A stretch of 46,639 nt of DNA from Firmicutes bacterium HGW-Firmicutes-4 (GTDB lineage: Bacteria; Bacillota; Clostridia; Eubacteriales; Eubacteriaceae). The notes below the pieces were generated by a model. It searched no databases. It worked only from the letters and a program-made list of their open reading frames with translations, and had not been told where the DNA came from. The DNA is taken from assembly GCA_002841405.1 (NCBI GenBank), contig PGZR01000026.1:1-46639 (forward strand), written 5' to 3'. Positions 7,109-16,043 of this stretch are shown here, in pieces (position 1 is the first letter of the stretch; every line of letters begins with the position of its first letter). The position numbers were made by a program, and so were the translations under genes.

Positions 7109-7950
7109 AATCGCCGGAGCAATTAAAAGGGGCCATTCGAAAGATGGCGAAAGAAAAAGAAATTGGCGCTGGTTCTTTACTTCAGATGTTTCTGTTTGAG
7201 CGGATTCTTGAGCGACTGGCGAAGTCAAAATATCGTGATGCATTTATTTTAAAAGGTGGTCTTCTGATCGCATCAATGATTGGTGTAAATCAGCGAACAA
7301 CAATGGATATGGACGCCACAATTCGAGGTTTGCCAGTTAATGAGGAATTGCTGACAAATATTTTAGCAGAAATTTTAAGGTTAGAATCCGATGATGAAAT
7401 CGTATTTTCCCTCCATGGACTTAAATCGATTCGTGAAAAAAGTCAGTATGAGGATTATTGTGCAACAATCTTTGCGGATTATGGAAAAATTCACGCTGTT
7501 CTTAAAGTCGATATTACAACAGGTGACGCAATCACTCCCAGGGAAGTCGCCTATTCATATCCGTATTTATTAGGTGACGGGGAAGCATCAATTATGGCTT
7601 ATCCGGTTGAAACGATTTTGGCAGAAAAATACGAGACCATCTTGAAACGTAATATCTTGAACACTCGAGCAAGAGACCTGTATGACTTGTATATGCTTTA
7701 TCATCTTTATCATTCGAGAATAGAAGCAAAAACGCTGGCATTGGCGATTGAAAACACGGCAAAAATACGGAATTCTCTTGAGGAGATTCGTTCATATGAA
7801 TCAATTTATGAACTGATTAAGACAAACTTGGCACAACAGTCTCTTTGGGAAAATTATCAAAAGGAGAATGAGTTTGCCAGAAGCGTAAAGTTTGAGGATA
7901 CTCTTGATTGTGTGATGAAAATAGGGCGGAGCATCAAGATCAGCGGTTAA
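7105..7950 (+). CDS. abiEii: AbiEii family nucleotidyltransferase toxin
   Basis: A 281-residue protein with the conserved AbiEii order: FILKGGLLIASMIG (motif I, GG near residue 50), TTMDMDATIRG (the D-x-D metal-binding pair near 69-71), LKVDITTGDAIT (third acidic residue), and YPVETILAEKYETIL with TRARDLYDLYMLY. Family length is about 280-300, so it looks complete. These toxins transfer nucleotides, in studied cases to tRNA acceptor ends, and cause growth arrest or phage abortive infection. It is the intact version of the fragments at 2-292 and 37537-38223, from which it has diverged substantially. Confidence 0.9.
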   Translation: MKSPEQLKGAIRKMAKEKEIGAGSLLQMFLFERILERLAKSKYRDAFILKGGLLIASMIGVNQRTTMDMDATIRGLPVNEELLTNILAEILRLESDDEIVFSLHGLKSIREKSQYEDYCATIFADYGKIHAVLKVDITTGDAITPREVAYSYPYLLGDGEASIMAYPVETILAEKYETILKRNILNTRARDLYDLYMLYHLYHSRIEAKTLALAIENTAKIRNSLEEIRSYESIYELIKTNLAQQSLWENYQKENEFARSVKFEDTLDCVMKIGRSIKISG

Positions 7951-7976
7951 TGCGTTTTATAGTCAAATGAATTGCA

Positions 7977-8042
7977 ATGATAGCAACAGGTATTGCCTTA
8001 TCAATGGCAGCAGGAGAAATTGAGCGTGTATTAACAAAGTAA
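7977..8042 (+). other. Possible 21-codon small ORF
   Basis: The frame MIATGIALSMAAGEIERVLTK ends 14 bases before the next gene. It has protein-like composition (hydrophobic then charged helix) but no clear ribosome binding site. It may be the tail of a lost gene rather than a small protein. Confidence 0.25.
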
Positions 8043-8056
8043 TAAGGGGAGAAAAG

Positions 8057-8419
8057 ATGGAGAAATCAGTTATATTTGGTGTGCTTTTAACAATTTATAC
8101 CGTATGGCTTATTGTGGATTTAGTAAGAAGTAGAGGGAAAAGCTTATCTAAGATTATGAGACGAGCAGCTATTTTTTTCGCAGTCGCAGGATGGTTTTTG
8201 TACTTGCTATCTATTGGAGCCCCTGTTGTAGGCGCTTATAATAATAGTGCATTTAAAATTTTTATCAGCCTAGGTTTTCTTGTTATAATGGGTTTATTTG
8301 TAGCCCCACATACAAATTTAAAAAAGGGGACGCCTGAGTATGAATTGGTAAAAGGAGCATTGCTTTTGGTAGTTGCTACAATCTTAATAGGAGTAATTGG
8401 ATATAACTTTTGGTTTTGA
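8057..8419 (+). CDS. Hypothetical four-segment membrane protein
   Basis: The protein has 120 residues and four hydrophobic segments at about 5-23, 37-58, 66-85 and 97-118, with little outside the membrane. AAGGGGAGAAAAG before the ATG is a good ribosome binding site, and a terminator follows. I do not recognise the family. It is the last gene before att copy 3 and shares the module with AbiE. Confidence 0.65.
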   Translation: MEKSVIFGVLLTIYTVWLIVDLVRSRGKSLSKIMRRAAIFFAVAGWFLYLLSIGAPVVGAYNNSAFKIFISLGFLVIMGLFVAPHTNLKKGTPEYELVKGALLLVVATILIGVIGYNFWF

Positions 8420-8442
8420 GATTTATCCAATAAATGAATATT

Positions 8443-8480
8443 GATCTGCAGTAACTAAGTTGCTGCGGATCTTATTTTTA
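8443..8480 (+). terminator. Rho-independent terminator
   Basis: GATCTGCAG and CTGCGGATC form the stem, with TTATTTTTA after it, 24 bases past the membrane-protein gene. Confidence 0.75.
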
Positions 8481-8788
8481 TTAGTCGTATTAATTTACAG
8501 AGTATTAATTCAGATCGAATTATGGGTGAAGTATTATTAACAATTGCATCATATAAGGGGAACTATACCGGAGCTGTTGAGAAGGCGAACATGCGTGACG
8601 GGCGCAGCCGACTGTGGCCCAGATCAGAAATAAAATTTAGTTAGTATATGGTCGTCGAAATGGCTTAACTGTGAGATTACAATGAGTAGAATCAAATAGA
8701 ATTTAGTAGAATATTGACAAACATTTGAGAAAAGAGATAAAATGTGTCTTAAAAATGTCGTAAAAGGCCAAAAAATGGCCTTAATATG
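8481..8788. other. Intergenic stretch with a small hairpin, no gene
   Basis: No coding frame is supported. Close to att copy 3 lie TGTCTTAAAAATGTCGTAAAA, reminiscent of the arm repeats before copies 1 and 4, and a hairpin AAGGCCA/TGGCCTT at 8764-8782. Confidence 0.4.
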
Positions 8789-8848
8789 CCATTTACCTAC
8801 TGTTTCGTAATCAGTAGGTCGGGGGTTCGATTCCCCCCGCTAGCTCCA
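8789..8848 (+). other. tRNA-Thr(CGT) 3' fragment, att copy 3
   Basis: As copy 1 from CCATTTACCTACTG to CCA, but the T-arm is GGGGG/CCCCC instead of GGCGG/CCGCC. The paired change keeps the stem, so the sequence descends from a functional tRNA of a slightly different allele. Copy 4 shares this T-arm. Confidence 0.8.
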
Positions 8849-8853
8849 GTAAA

Positions 8854-8945
8854 TTTTGATTTTAGTTTCCACTCAAAAGTATGACCGACTGTGAAAAGTT
8901 GAAAAACTCTGGCTATTTCTGGCTATTTTACCCCTATTGTTTGTC
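8854..8945 (+). repeat. Left-arm repeat of an island module (copy B)
   Basis: Matches 5394-5485 with a few substitutions, including AGTATGACCGACTGTGAAAA and the tandem CTGGCTATTT decamers. It stands at the left end of the module that carries the sugar cluster. Confidence 0.65.
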
Positions 8946-8981
8946 GTACTTTTTTCTCCCTGACTCGATATAATCAGATGA

Positions 8982-9884
8982 TTATTTGCGAGCTTCAAAA
9001 TATCGAAAAAAGTATTCGCAAAATCTTTGGGCACTCAAAGAAAGGGGTGTATTTTTTTTTGTTAAGATATGGATTTGCGGTATGTTTGGACATCGATATT
9101 GTTGCACAATAATATCTTCTGAAATAGGGAGTGCTTTATTCATTCCGAGGATAAAAGGACTGACTCCTAGACCAGATTGAACACATTGCATGGTTACATT
9201 AATGTCAGTAGAACAAACGACTATGTTTGGAACAAAATTAGCTTCGGCACAATCTTTAACCACGGTATAATAATTGGTGGAGCCACATAAGACAAGTTTG
9301 GTATCTCGGAAGTCTTCAACAGTAATGAAGCTTTTTTTTGCAAGAACATGTTTTTTGGGGACATAGACAATAGAATTAAGGGTATAGAATGGAGAAACAT
9401 TAAATTGTTCACTATCAACCGATTTTACAGCAAAAAAAACATCAGCAGTACCATCAGAAAGCTGAGCTTGACAAATAGTCTCACGATGTTCACCAAAACT
9501 GAGATCAACATTGGGATATTCTTCAATAAAACGTAAAAATGGCGATAACGTTAAAAGGGGAAGACAACCAAGCTCTAATACAACGTTTACAGTGCCATGG
9601 ATTAAGCTATTATTCAAGTTTATGGAGTCGGTTACCTTTTGATATTCGCTTAAAATATTTTCTGCATGTTCCCAAAGTAGTTTTCCCTCAACCGTAGGAG
9701 TAACACCGCGATTGCTACGTCTAAATAGTTTTACACCAAGTTCACTCTCCATTCGTTTGATCATTCGACTCAATCCTTGCTGAGAAATATATAAGTTCTC
9801 AGCTGCAACAGAAACGTTATTGTCCTTACATAGTCGCACAAAGAATTCAAGGCTTTTGATATCCAAAATTAAGCTCCTATTCAA
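8982..9884 (-). CDS. LysR-family transcriptional regulator
   Basis: A 300-residue protein of normal LysR length. The N-terminal helix-turn-helix is clear (LEFFVRLCKDNNVSVAAENL, then QQGLSRMIKRMESELGVKLF). The substrate-binding domain runs from about residue 90 to the end. The gene is read away from the sugar cluster and is the only regulator in this module besides those bound to be elsewhere, so it is the natural candidate to control deoC and the genes after it. Between them lie 850 bases with IS debris, which weakens the link. The start at 9884 matches usual LysR N-termini (about 8 residues before LEFF). Confidence 0.9.
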   Translation of the reverse strand: MNRSLILDIKSLEFFVRLCKDNNVSVAAENLYISQQGLSRMIKRMESELGVKLFRRSNRGVTPTVEGKLLWEHAENILSEYQKVTDSINLNNSLIHGTVNVVLELGCLPLLTLSPFLRFIEEYPNVDLSFGEHRETICQAQLSDGTADVFFAVKSVDSEQFNVSPFYTLNSIVYVPKKHVLAKKSFITVEDFRDTKLVLCGSTNYYTVVKDCAEANFVPNIVVCSTDINVTMQCVQSGLGVSPFILGMNKALPISEDIIVQQYRCPNIPQIHILTKKNTPLSLSAQRFCEYFFRYFEARK

Positions 9885-10024
9885 AAAAGTAGTAGGGGAA
9901 AAGTAGTATTGACTTATTCAAAATGAAACGTAAATTAATATATGATTAGAATGTCAATAAAACCCGTTTTAAGTAGCTATAATCATATTAATCCCGCCCC
10001 AGTGAGGCTGTTTGGAAGAAAATA

Positions 10025-10410
10025 ATGTTTGTTTGCCCGAAGTTTAATTTTTGCAACAAAGCAACTGCTCCTTTGAGCATTCACTTTGCATTAATGGCTC
10101 CTACAGACGCAACAGTTCTTTTAAAATCAACGAGCCAACCACTGCATTTACCGGATTATTGGGTCGAGATTCTTTGGTTTCACTGCACAACACCGAAAAC
10201 CGTTCCTCGTTGATCGCCGGGAAAATAAGTTCTGAAAAGCCGTTTACCTAGGTACTCAAAGCAAATTTTTTGTCCGTTTATCCACATATAAAAAGCGATC
10301 ATCCAATGTGAGTTGTTGTTCTTAAATGTCATCGATCTATAGACTCTACTGCTTTTGATTCTGTATCAAGAGAATTATCAATGGGGTGAAAAATATTTTT
10401 GACACCCTAA
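10025..10410 (-). mobile_element. IS1182-family transposase remnant with its terminal repeat
   Basis: Read on the minus strand, 10245 to about 10125 gives FPAINEERFSVL, then SRPNNPVNAVVGSLILKEL, the N-terminal signature of IS1182-family transposases. After a stop the similarity is lost by about 10025. Upstream in the transposase direction, 10391-10410 carries the element end (TTTTTGACACCCTAA). Everything else of the IS is gone. Confidence 0.7.
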
Positions 10411-10413
10411 TCA

Positions 10414-10660
10414 TACATTCTAAAATAATCATAGCGAAATATAAAATGTCCTTATATTCCAAGAAGCAAAGGATTTTATAGTTTTATCTTATCAAATTGA
10501 GAACAGGCTGTCAATTTTGATATTTTTTTTACAATCTTTGAAATTGATTGTAATGGGTTACAATTAACTGTTGTTGTACTCGTTTTTCATAAGGTGCTAT
10601 ACTGAAATTGTGGAAAGATTAAGGGAAAAACTGATATACCTAAGCTAACTTAATTTGAAG
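10414..10660 (+). repeat. Promoter-region duplication, copy A
   Basis: About 245 bases recur at 17950-18190 with roughly 85-90 percent identity by eye. It includes palindromes, the promoter and the leader up to CCTAAGCT. Copy A leads into the aldolase gene at 10739, copy B into a decayed HAD fragment. Confidence 0.8.
10531..10603 (+). promoter_or_regulatory. Promoter with two upstream palindromes for the sugar cluster
   Basis: TTGTAC (10574-10579), an 18-base spacer and TATACT (10598-10603) form the promoter. Just upstream lie ACAATC-N9-GATTGT (10531-10551) and the overlapping TGTAATGGGTTACA (10549-10562). Both the palindromes and the promoter are kept in copy B (18070-18142), whereas the unconstrained bases between half-sites differ. 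That conservation is the evidence that they are operator sites. Confidence 0.65.
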
Positions 10661-10738
10661 ATGTTCCACATTAGGATTTGTTAAAAGGTCGAGAGGTTAT
10701 TTTACACTCTGGCTAATTTAAAATAAAAGGAGAAAAAG

Positions 10739-11458
10739 ATGTTAGTATTAAACGGTAAAGAAATTAACAGAGATTCCTTAGCAAAAATGATTGATGGTTC
10801 ATTACTTAATCCATTTGCAACAACCCAGGAGATTGATGAATTAGTAAAGACTTCCTTGGATTATAACACAAATTCTGTTTGTGTAAATCCAAACTATCTT
10901 GAAAGAGTTGCAAAACAATTAAAAGGTACCGATGTTAAGGCGTGTGTTGTTATTGACTACCCCTTTGGAACCGGATCAATTGAGGACAAAGTAAACCAGA
11001 CAAAAGTGGCCATTGAGCATGGTGTAGAAATTGTTGATTTTGTGATTGATTACGGTCATTTGAAAAGTGGCAATAAGGATCATTTATTAGAAGAAGTTAA
11101 AGCTTGTGTTGCGGCAGCAAATGGTCTTGAAACAAGATTTATCATTGAAGTATGCTATTTAACGCCTGAAGAAATAGTAGCCGCTTGCGAGTGTGTTATT
11201 GAAGGTGGCGGGGATTTTGTAAAAACTTCAACAGGTCGATTTGGCGGCCCTGATATGGAAATCATAGACCTCCTAGTAAAAACCTGTAAAGGTCGCTGTA
11301 AATTAAAAGTTGCTGGAACAGGTCAGTTCTGGACTACGAATATTGCATTAATGTGTATTGCAGCCGGTGTAGATATTATTGGCACACGTTCGGCTAAAAA
11401 AATTGTTGATGAGTCGGGTATTTTTGAAAGATTTGCTAAAAACATCGAAATTAAATAA
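10739..11458 (+). CDS. Deoxyribose-phosphate aldolase (DeoC)-like class I aldolase
   Basis: The protein has 239 residues. Residue K162 in FVKTSTGRFGGP is the Schiff-base lysine of DERA, K190 in KLKVAGTGQFW takes the place of the second active-site lysine, and D100 in EIVDFVIDYGHLKSG matches the catalytic aspartate. DERA cleaves 2-deoxyribose 5-phosphate to glyceraldehyde 3-phosphate and acetaldehyde. Several usually fixed segments differ here: VIDYPFGTGS for the common IGFPLG-type segment and VAGTGQFWT for the ASGGIR-type loop. A changed substrate is therefore possible. AAAGGAG precedes the ATG. It is the first gene behind the cluster promoter. Confidence 0.8.
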   Translation: MLVLNGKEINRDSLAKMIDGSLLNPFATTQEIDELVKTSLDYNTNSVCVNPNYLERVAKQLKGTDVKACVVIDYPFGTGSIEDKVNQTKVAIEHGVEIVDFVIDYGHLKSGNKDHLLEEVKACVAAANGLETRFIIEVCYLTPEEIVAACECVIEGGGDFVKTSTGRFGGPDMEIIDLLVKTCKGRCKLKVAGTGQFWTTNIALMCIAAGVDIIGTRSAKKIVDESGIFERFAKNIEIK

Positions 11459-11479
11459 TCATCTAGGTGGTTAAGAAAT

Positions 11480-12083
11480 GCAATTTCTCAATTTGAAATG
11501 ACAGTGACAGAAATTTCTGACTTCGATATCTACGATATTGTCACTGCAATTGCTTTTAAAGCTCCTATTGGATGAAAAGGAACTGTTTTTTATCTTGGCT
11601 GGCTGGTGTAAATTGCCCCAATTATAATGATGAAGCTCGTGGTGCGTTGGTAGGAATGACGTTAGGCACAACAAAAGCTAAGATTTTAAGAGCTGCCATG
11701 AAAGAAATCTGTTTTGAAATGAAAGAAATGCTAGTGGATTTAAAAGATGCTAGTTTTACAGAATTTAAAATACTTCGTATCACTGGTCGAGCAGCGTAAT
11801 CAAAGCTATGAAATCAAATGCAGGCTGATACTTAAGGTTGCAGAGTGGAAACAGCGGATGCACCAGAAGCGACAGCACATGGTGTAGCGAAAATTGGAGC
11901 GGTTGGCGCTGCGTATTCAGTAATCTTGATTAAGAAGAACATATGGTAGATGTGAAGGATATCTATGAACCAATTCCAGAAAATGTAGCACGGTATAATG
12001 AAGTGTACAAAATGCTTATAGCTTGCGATAAGGGATTAGGTGAAAGTGGATTTCCGGACATTTGCGAATTCCAAAATAAATAA
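11480..12083 (+). pseudogene. FGGY carbohydrate kinase, decayed C-terminal copy
   Basis: FDIYDIVTA, WLAGVNCPNYNDEARGALVG, EICFEMKEML and FTEFKILRITGRAA match residues about 330-440 of the intact kinase at 16044-17603. Homology goes on through stops and frameshifts (about 11815-12000) to the shared end CEFQNK and TAA at 12081-12083. An in-frame stop also lies near 11573. It is a remnant of a tandem copy whose N-terminal two thirds were deleted. Confidence 0.85.
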
Positions 12084-12096
12084 AATTTGAAGCATT

Positions 12097-12135
12097 AATA
12101 TTTAGGGGGAACTAATCCCCCTTAAATATTATTTT
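12097..12135 (+). terminator. Terminator after the kinase remnant
   Basis: AATATTTAGGGGG pairs with CCCCCTTAAATATT around ACTAAT, followed by ATTTT. Confidence 0.65.
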
Positions 12136-12194
12136 GAAAACGATAGAATGTGAAAACATAATATGTGTTTTTAGGATAGAAACAAGGAGGAGCT

Positions 12195-13346
12195 ATGGAA
12201 TTTTCGTTTTTTACAGCAAGTAAGATCGTTTTAAAACAAGGTGTGATCAAGGAATTAGATCAATATGTATGTAATCTAGGGACTAATTTTTTAATTGTGG
12301 TGGATAGTTTTTTTGCTAATTCGTCTATTCTAGAAAGTATTAAGAAGCAGCTTGAAAGTAATAGTAAAAAAATTGTTTTTTATAGTCAGATTCAGGGAGA
12401 ACCTACAGTAGAACAAGTCGATGAAGTCACGGAAATAGCAATAAAAAATAGTTGTGATTGTGTTATCTCTATTGGTGGTGGAAGTTGTATTGATGTTGGT
12501 AAAGCAGTTGCAGCACTCATTACGAATGGTACACCAGCACTTGATTATATGGAGGTTGTAGGAAAAGGTAAAAAAATTATAGAGATGCCAGTTCCATTTG
12601 TGGCTTGTCCAACAACAGCCGGTACTGGTAGTGAAGCAACTAAAAACGCTGTTTTAGGCTCACGTGTTTTAAACTTTAAGCGTTCAATGCGTTCTGATAC
12701 GATGATTGCTAATGTTGCACTTCTTGATCCAGAATTAACGAGAGAATGCCCTAAGAGCGTGACAGCATTTTCAGGAATTGATGCTTTAACGCATTTAATT
12801 GAAGCCTATACAACATGGAGAGCAACACCGATAAGTGATGGTTTAGCGTTAAGTGGGATTGCACTTGGTGGAAAATATTTACAAAGAGCTTATGACGATG
12901 GTAACGACATGGAAGCACGGGAGGGGATGTGTGCTGCATCACTTCTGGGTGGAATGGCATTCGCAAATTCAGGATTAGGGGCAGTCCATGGCATCGCAAT
13001 GGCCGTTGGCATTGCCTATCATGTTCCCCACGGAGAATCTTGTGGAATTATGCTTCCTCACATTATGAAAATTAACGCCGATGTTGCTCAAGAACGGATG
13101 GATATTATTGGTGAAACACTAACAGGAAAGCGTTATAATAAGCCAGGTGATGGAGCTAAAGCGGCAGTTGAATTTATTTTTGAACTTAATAAGTATATGG
13201 GAATAAAGCCCAACTATAAGCATCTGAATATAGATCCAGAAGACATTCCAACATTGGCAAAAGCTAGCTTTGGAACGAGTATGTCTAGTAACCCAAAACA
13301 GTTATCTATTGAAGAATGGATATCATTTTTTGAGACGGTGATGTAA
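12195..13346 (+). CDS. Iron-containing (group III) alcohol dehydrogenase
   Basis: A 383-residue protein, the standard length. The NAD(P)-binding loop is ISIGGGSCIDVGKA (residues 91-104). Metal ligands are D196 and H200 (GIDALTHLIEA), H265 (LGAVHGIAMA) and H279 (YHVPHGESCG), the same positions as in FucO-like enzymes. Such enzymes reduce aldehydes or oxidise diols; acetaldehyde, glycolaldehyde or lactaldehyde would fit the neighbouring DERA-like aldolase (inference). AAGGAGGAGCT is a strong ribosome binding site. A decayed paralogue lies at 14430-14699. Confidence 0.9.
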   Translation: MEFSFFTASKIVLKQGVIKELDQYVCNLGTNFLIVVDSFFANSSILESIKKQLESNSKKIVFYSQIQGEPTVEQVDEVTEIAIKNSCDCVISIGGGSCIDVGKAVAALITNGTPALDYMEVVGKGKKIIEMPVPFVACPTTAGTGSEATKNAVLGSRVLNFKRSMRSDTMIANVALLDPELTRECPKSVTAFSGIDALTHLIEAYTTWRATPISDGLALSGIALGGKYLQRAYDDGNDMEAREGMCAASLLGGMAFANSGLGAVHGIAMAVGIAYHVPHGESCGIMLPHIMKINADVAQERMDIIGETLTGKRYNKPGDGAKAAVEFIFELNKYMGIKPNYKHLNIDPEDIPTLAKASFGTSMSSNPKQLSIEEWISFFETVM

Positions 13347-13404
13347 GTATATTGTAAATGATTTTGGATTGTATTTGGTATCAAGCATGGGTTAAGGAGT
13401 TTGT

Positions 13405-14205
13405 ATGATTAAGATTATTGTGTCAGATCTTGATGGGACATTATTAAACAGCAAAAAAGAATTACCTAAACGATTTCCAGAGCTAATTAAAGCGTTAAAT
13501 TGCGAAGGAATAAGATTTGTTCCAGCAAGTGGAAGAGCAGTGCATACCCTTAAAGTTCAATTTTCCGAATATTTTCATGAGATTGGATTGATTTGTGAAA
13601 ATGGGAATGTGGTTTTAGATTGTGGTGAGATGATCTACCATGTGTCCATTGAAAAAAAAGAGCTTCAAGAATTGCTTGGGCGGATTGCAAAAGTTGATGA
13701 ATTACGTCCAGCACTATGCGGTATCCATGCAACTTATATAATGGATCGATTACCTGCTTTTGAAGCACAGGTGAGACGCTTTTTTTATAATACAGTAATC
13801 GTAGAAAATTTTGAGGAAGTGATTGAGCAGGAAGAAATCTGTAAGATATCAAGTGTTGATGGGATTAACCCTTTGACAAATGCTTGTCGAAAACTTCTTG
13901 CGATCACCGATCATTATGATCTTATTCCTTCAGGGGAAAACTGGATTGACATTGTTAAAAAAGGTGAAAACAAAGGAAAAGCTTTGCAGATTTTGATGGC
14001 AAAAATTGGGGCAAAACCTGAAGAGACAATGGCATTTGGTGACTTTCTCAACGATCTGACCCTAATGGAAGTTTGTGAACATACTTTTGCGATGAAAAAT
14101 GCTCATCCAGATTTAAAAGCAGTTGCCAAAAATATCACACAAAAATCAAATGAAGAAGAGGGGGTAATTGATACAATTATTGAGGTGCTTAACTTAAAGT
14201 TATAA
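13405..14205 (+). CDS. Cof-type HAD-superfamily phosphatase
   Basis: A 266-residue protein with HAD motif I SDLDGTLLNS (D8 and D10), motif II near PASGRA, the motif III lysine in KGENKGKAL and motif IV GDFLNDLTLM. A C2-type cap between residues about 80 and 190 is usual for Cof/YidA phosphatases, which dephosphorylate sugar phosphates or related metabolites. It follows the alcohol dehydrogenase by 58 bases with AAGGAG before the ATG, so the two are probably one operon. A 155-base piece of a second copy is at 18192-18346. Confidence 0.88.
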   Translation: MIKIIVSDLDGTLLNSKKELPKRFPELIKALNCEGIRFVPASGRAVHTLKVQFSEYFHEIGLICENGNVVLDCGEMIYHVSIEKKELQELLGRIAKVDELRPALCGIHATYIMDRLPAFEAQVRRFFYNTVIVENFEEVIEQEEICKISSVDGINPLTNACRKLLAITDHYDLIPSGENWIDIVKKGENKGKALQILMAKIGAKPEETMAFGDFLNDLTLMEVCEHTFAMKNAHPDLKAVAKNITQKSNEEEGVIDTIIEVLNLKL

Positions 14206-14239
14206 ATATCAAAAAAAACACTATTTTTGATAAATTGAG

Positions 14240-14415
14240 AACCCGACAGGGTTCAAAGGAAAATACGACCGGCGCGAGCAAAGTCTGCAATGATATAGGC
14301 GTCCATGGGATCGGTCTTATCCATATTGACAAATATTTTCGATAGTTGGCGATCGTCCTGGGATTGAGACAGTAGACAAGCAGTTTGAACGCAAAAATGC
14401 ATTTCGTTTGAAGAT
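14240..14415 (-). mobile_element. IS110-family transposase remnant
   Basis: On the minus strand 14415 to 14260 gives FKLLVYCLNPRTIANYRK and, after a frameshift, VNMDKTDPMDAYIIADFAR, the N-terminal DEDD-domain signature of IS110/IS116 transposases. The rest of the element is missing. Confidence 0.7.
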
Positions 14416-14429
14416 AAAAAAATAGCAAT

Positions 14430-14699
14430 GTGAGTATAGAGTTTGTTGAAACAGGGCGTAAAGTAGTAATTCCGCCATTACCCTTTATCGCAATGTCTGC
14501 AACATCCGAAATTGGTGCTGAAACGATTTTATTAAGGAACTCAATGCTCATATTGGAATCGCTACAGATATCAAATAATTGGGTGTTACCGAGGAACTGC
14601 AATTACAAGGGTAAGGAATGTTTTGGTAGCAGCATGAGCGAAAACCCAATACAGTTAAGTGACGAAGATTGGGGGAATCTTTTTAAACATTCAGTGTAA
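14430..14699 (+). pseudogene. Iron alcohol dehydrogenase, internally deleted copy
   Basis: The frame joins two separate parts of the dehydrogenase at 12195-13346. The first is IPPLPFIAMSATSEIGAE, matching MPVPFVACPTTAGTGSEA around residue 140. The second is FGSSMSENPIQLSDEDWGNL, matching the last 25 residues. The metal-binding region in between is lost, so the product cannot be an active dehydrogenase. Confidence 0.85.
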
Positions 14700-14857
14700 A
14701 CGGTTGCATATTCAATTAAGTGATGTAATTTATCAACCAATCCCAGGAAAGATGGAGACAATAATCATAACTATAAAAATATTACTTTTTGTTCGGTGTA
14801 TATTAAAATGGTCAGAAACCATTAAATATAAGTTTAGTCACACGAGGAGTGAATACT

Positions 14858-15952
14858 ATGAGTGAACTGAAAGACATGAAAATTATGATTTTCCCCAGTA
14901 AGTATATTCAAGGGGACGGTGCAATGAACTTGCTTCCAGAAGTGATGGAAAAGTTCGGGGACAAACCATTTATAGTCGCGACAAAATCAATGGTTGAAAC
15001 ATCAAAAAAGTTAATGGGCAACACAGGAAAAGTTGAACAGTTTGGAGGGGAGTGTAGCCGAAGCGAGATTGATCGCATCAAAACCATCGCAAAAGATTTT
15101 GGTGCCACAGCAATAGCTGCTGTAGGTGGTGGTAAGCCAATTGATGCAAGTAAAGTTATTGCGGATGAAATGAACATTCCCTTAGTCAGTTGTGCTACGA
15201 TCGCAGCTACTGATGCACCTACTTCAGGCTGTGCAGTTATATACACTGAAGAAGGTGTGTACGTAGAAGTCCTCTATCAGAAACGCAATCCCGATGTAGT
15301 GTTGATGGATACCGACATCGTACTTAAAGCACCAACACGATTCCTAATTTCAGGCATGGGCGATGCCTTGGCCACATTTTTCGAAGCGAATTCATGCGAA
15401 CATACCGGGTCCTTGAGTGAAGCCTTTGCATTACGTACCAAAACCACTATGGCTCTTACAAAACTTTGTTTGGACATACTTCTCGATTATGGTCGTCAGG
15501 CAGTGAAAGATGCACAAAATGGTATCAAATCTGAAGCAGTTGAAGCCATTATTGAGGCTAATTCTTTGCTTTCTGGCATTGGATTTGAAAGTGGCGGTCT
15601 TGGGTCGGCACACTCCGTTCACAATGGTTTAACGGTGCTGCCAGCGACACATCACCTGTATCACGGTGAAAAAGTAGCCTTTGGAACGCTTACAGGCCTT
15701 CATTTGTACGACGATCTTGGAATCATTGATGAAATTTATGATTTTTGCATCGACGTAGGTCTTCCCGTCACATTTGAAGATCTTCGCATTCCAAATGTAA
15801 CCGACGAGGAACTCAAAGAGGTTGCGGAAAGTAGTTATTTATATAACTTCATGTCCCACGAACCGGTTGAACTTTCAGTTGAGAAAGTTATTGAAGCATT
15901 AAAGAAAACGGACAAAATCGGTCGCGAAAAAAAGGCAGCCAAAGGAATGTAA
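14858..15952 (+). CDS. Glycerol dehydrogenase (GldA)-like polyol dehydrogenase
   Basis: A 364-residue protein with the GldA-family NAD-binding segment IAAVGGGKPIDASKV (residues 87-100) and CATIAATDAPTSGC. Zinc ligands are D169 (GMGDALATFFEA), H252 (GLGSAHSVHNG) and H269 (HHLYHGEKVAFG), with the same D-to-H spacing of 83 as known GldA. The family oxidises the C2 hydroxyl of glycerol, propanediol or similar polyols to the ketone. GAGGAG at 14844-14849 fixes the start at 14858 rather than an upstream in-frame codon. It probably feeds a ketose to the kinase that follows 91 bases later. Confidence 0.9.
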   Translation: MSELKDMKIMIFPSKYIQGDGAMNLLPEVMEKFGDKPFIVATKSMVETSKKLMGNTGKVEQFGGECSRSEIDRIKTIAKDFGATAIAAVGGGKPIDASKVIADEMNIPLVSCATIAATDAPTSGCAVIYTEEGVYVEVLYQKRNPDVVLMDTDIVLKAPTRFLISGMGDALATFFEANSCEHTGSLSEAFALRTKTTMALTKLCLDILLDYGRQAVKDAQNGIKSEAVEAIIEANSLLSGIGFESGGLGSAHSVHNGLTVLPATHHLYHGEKVAFGTLTGLHLYDDLGIIDEIYDFCIDVGLPVTFEDLRIPNVTDEELKEVAESSYLYNFMSHEPVELSVEKVIEALKKTDKIGREKKAAKGM

Positions 15953-16043
15953 TTAACCAAATTGTTTCAGAATATCGTTAAAAACCTCCGCACATAACTA
16001 TTAACATAAAAAAAACGCGTTCTCAAATTGAAAGGAGCACGAA

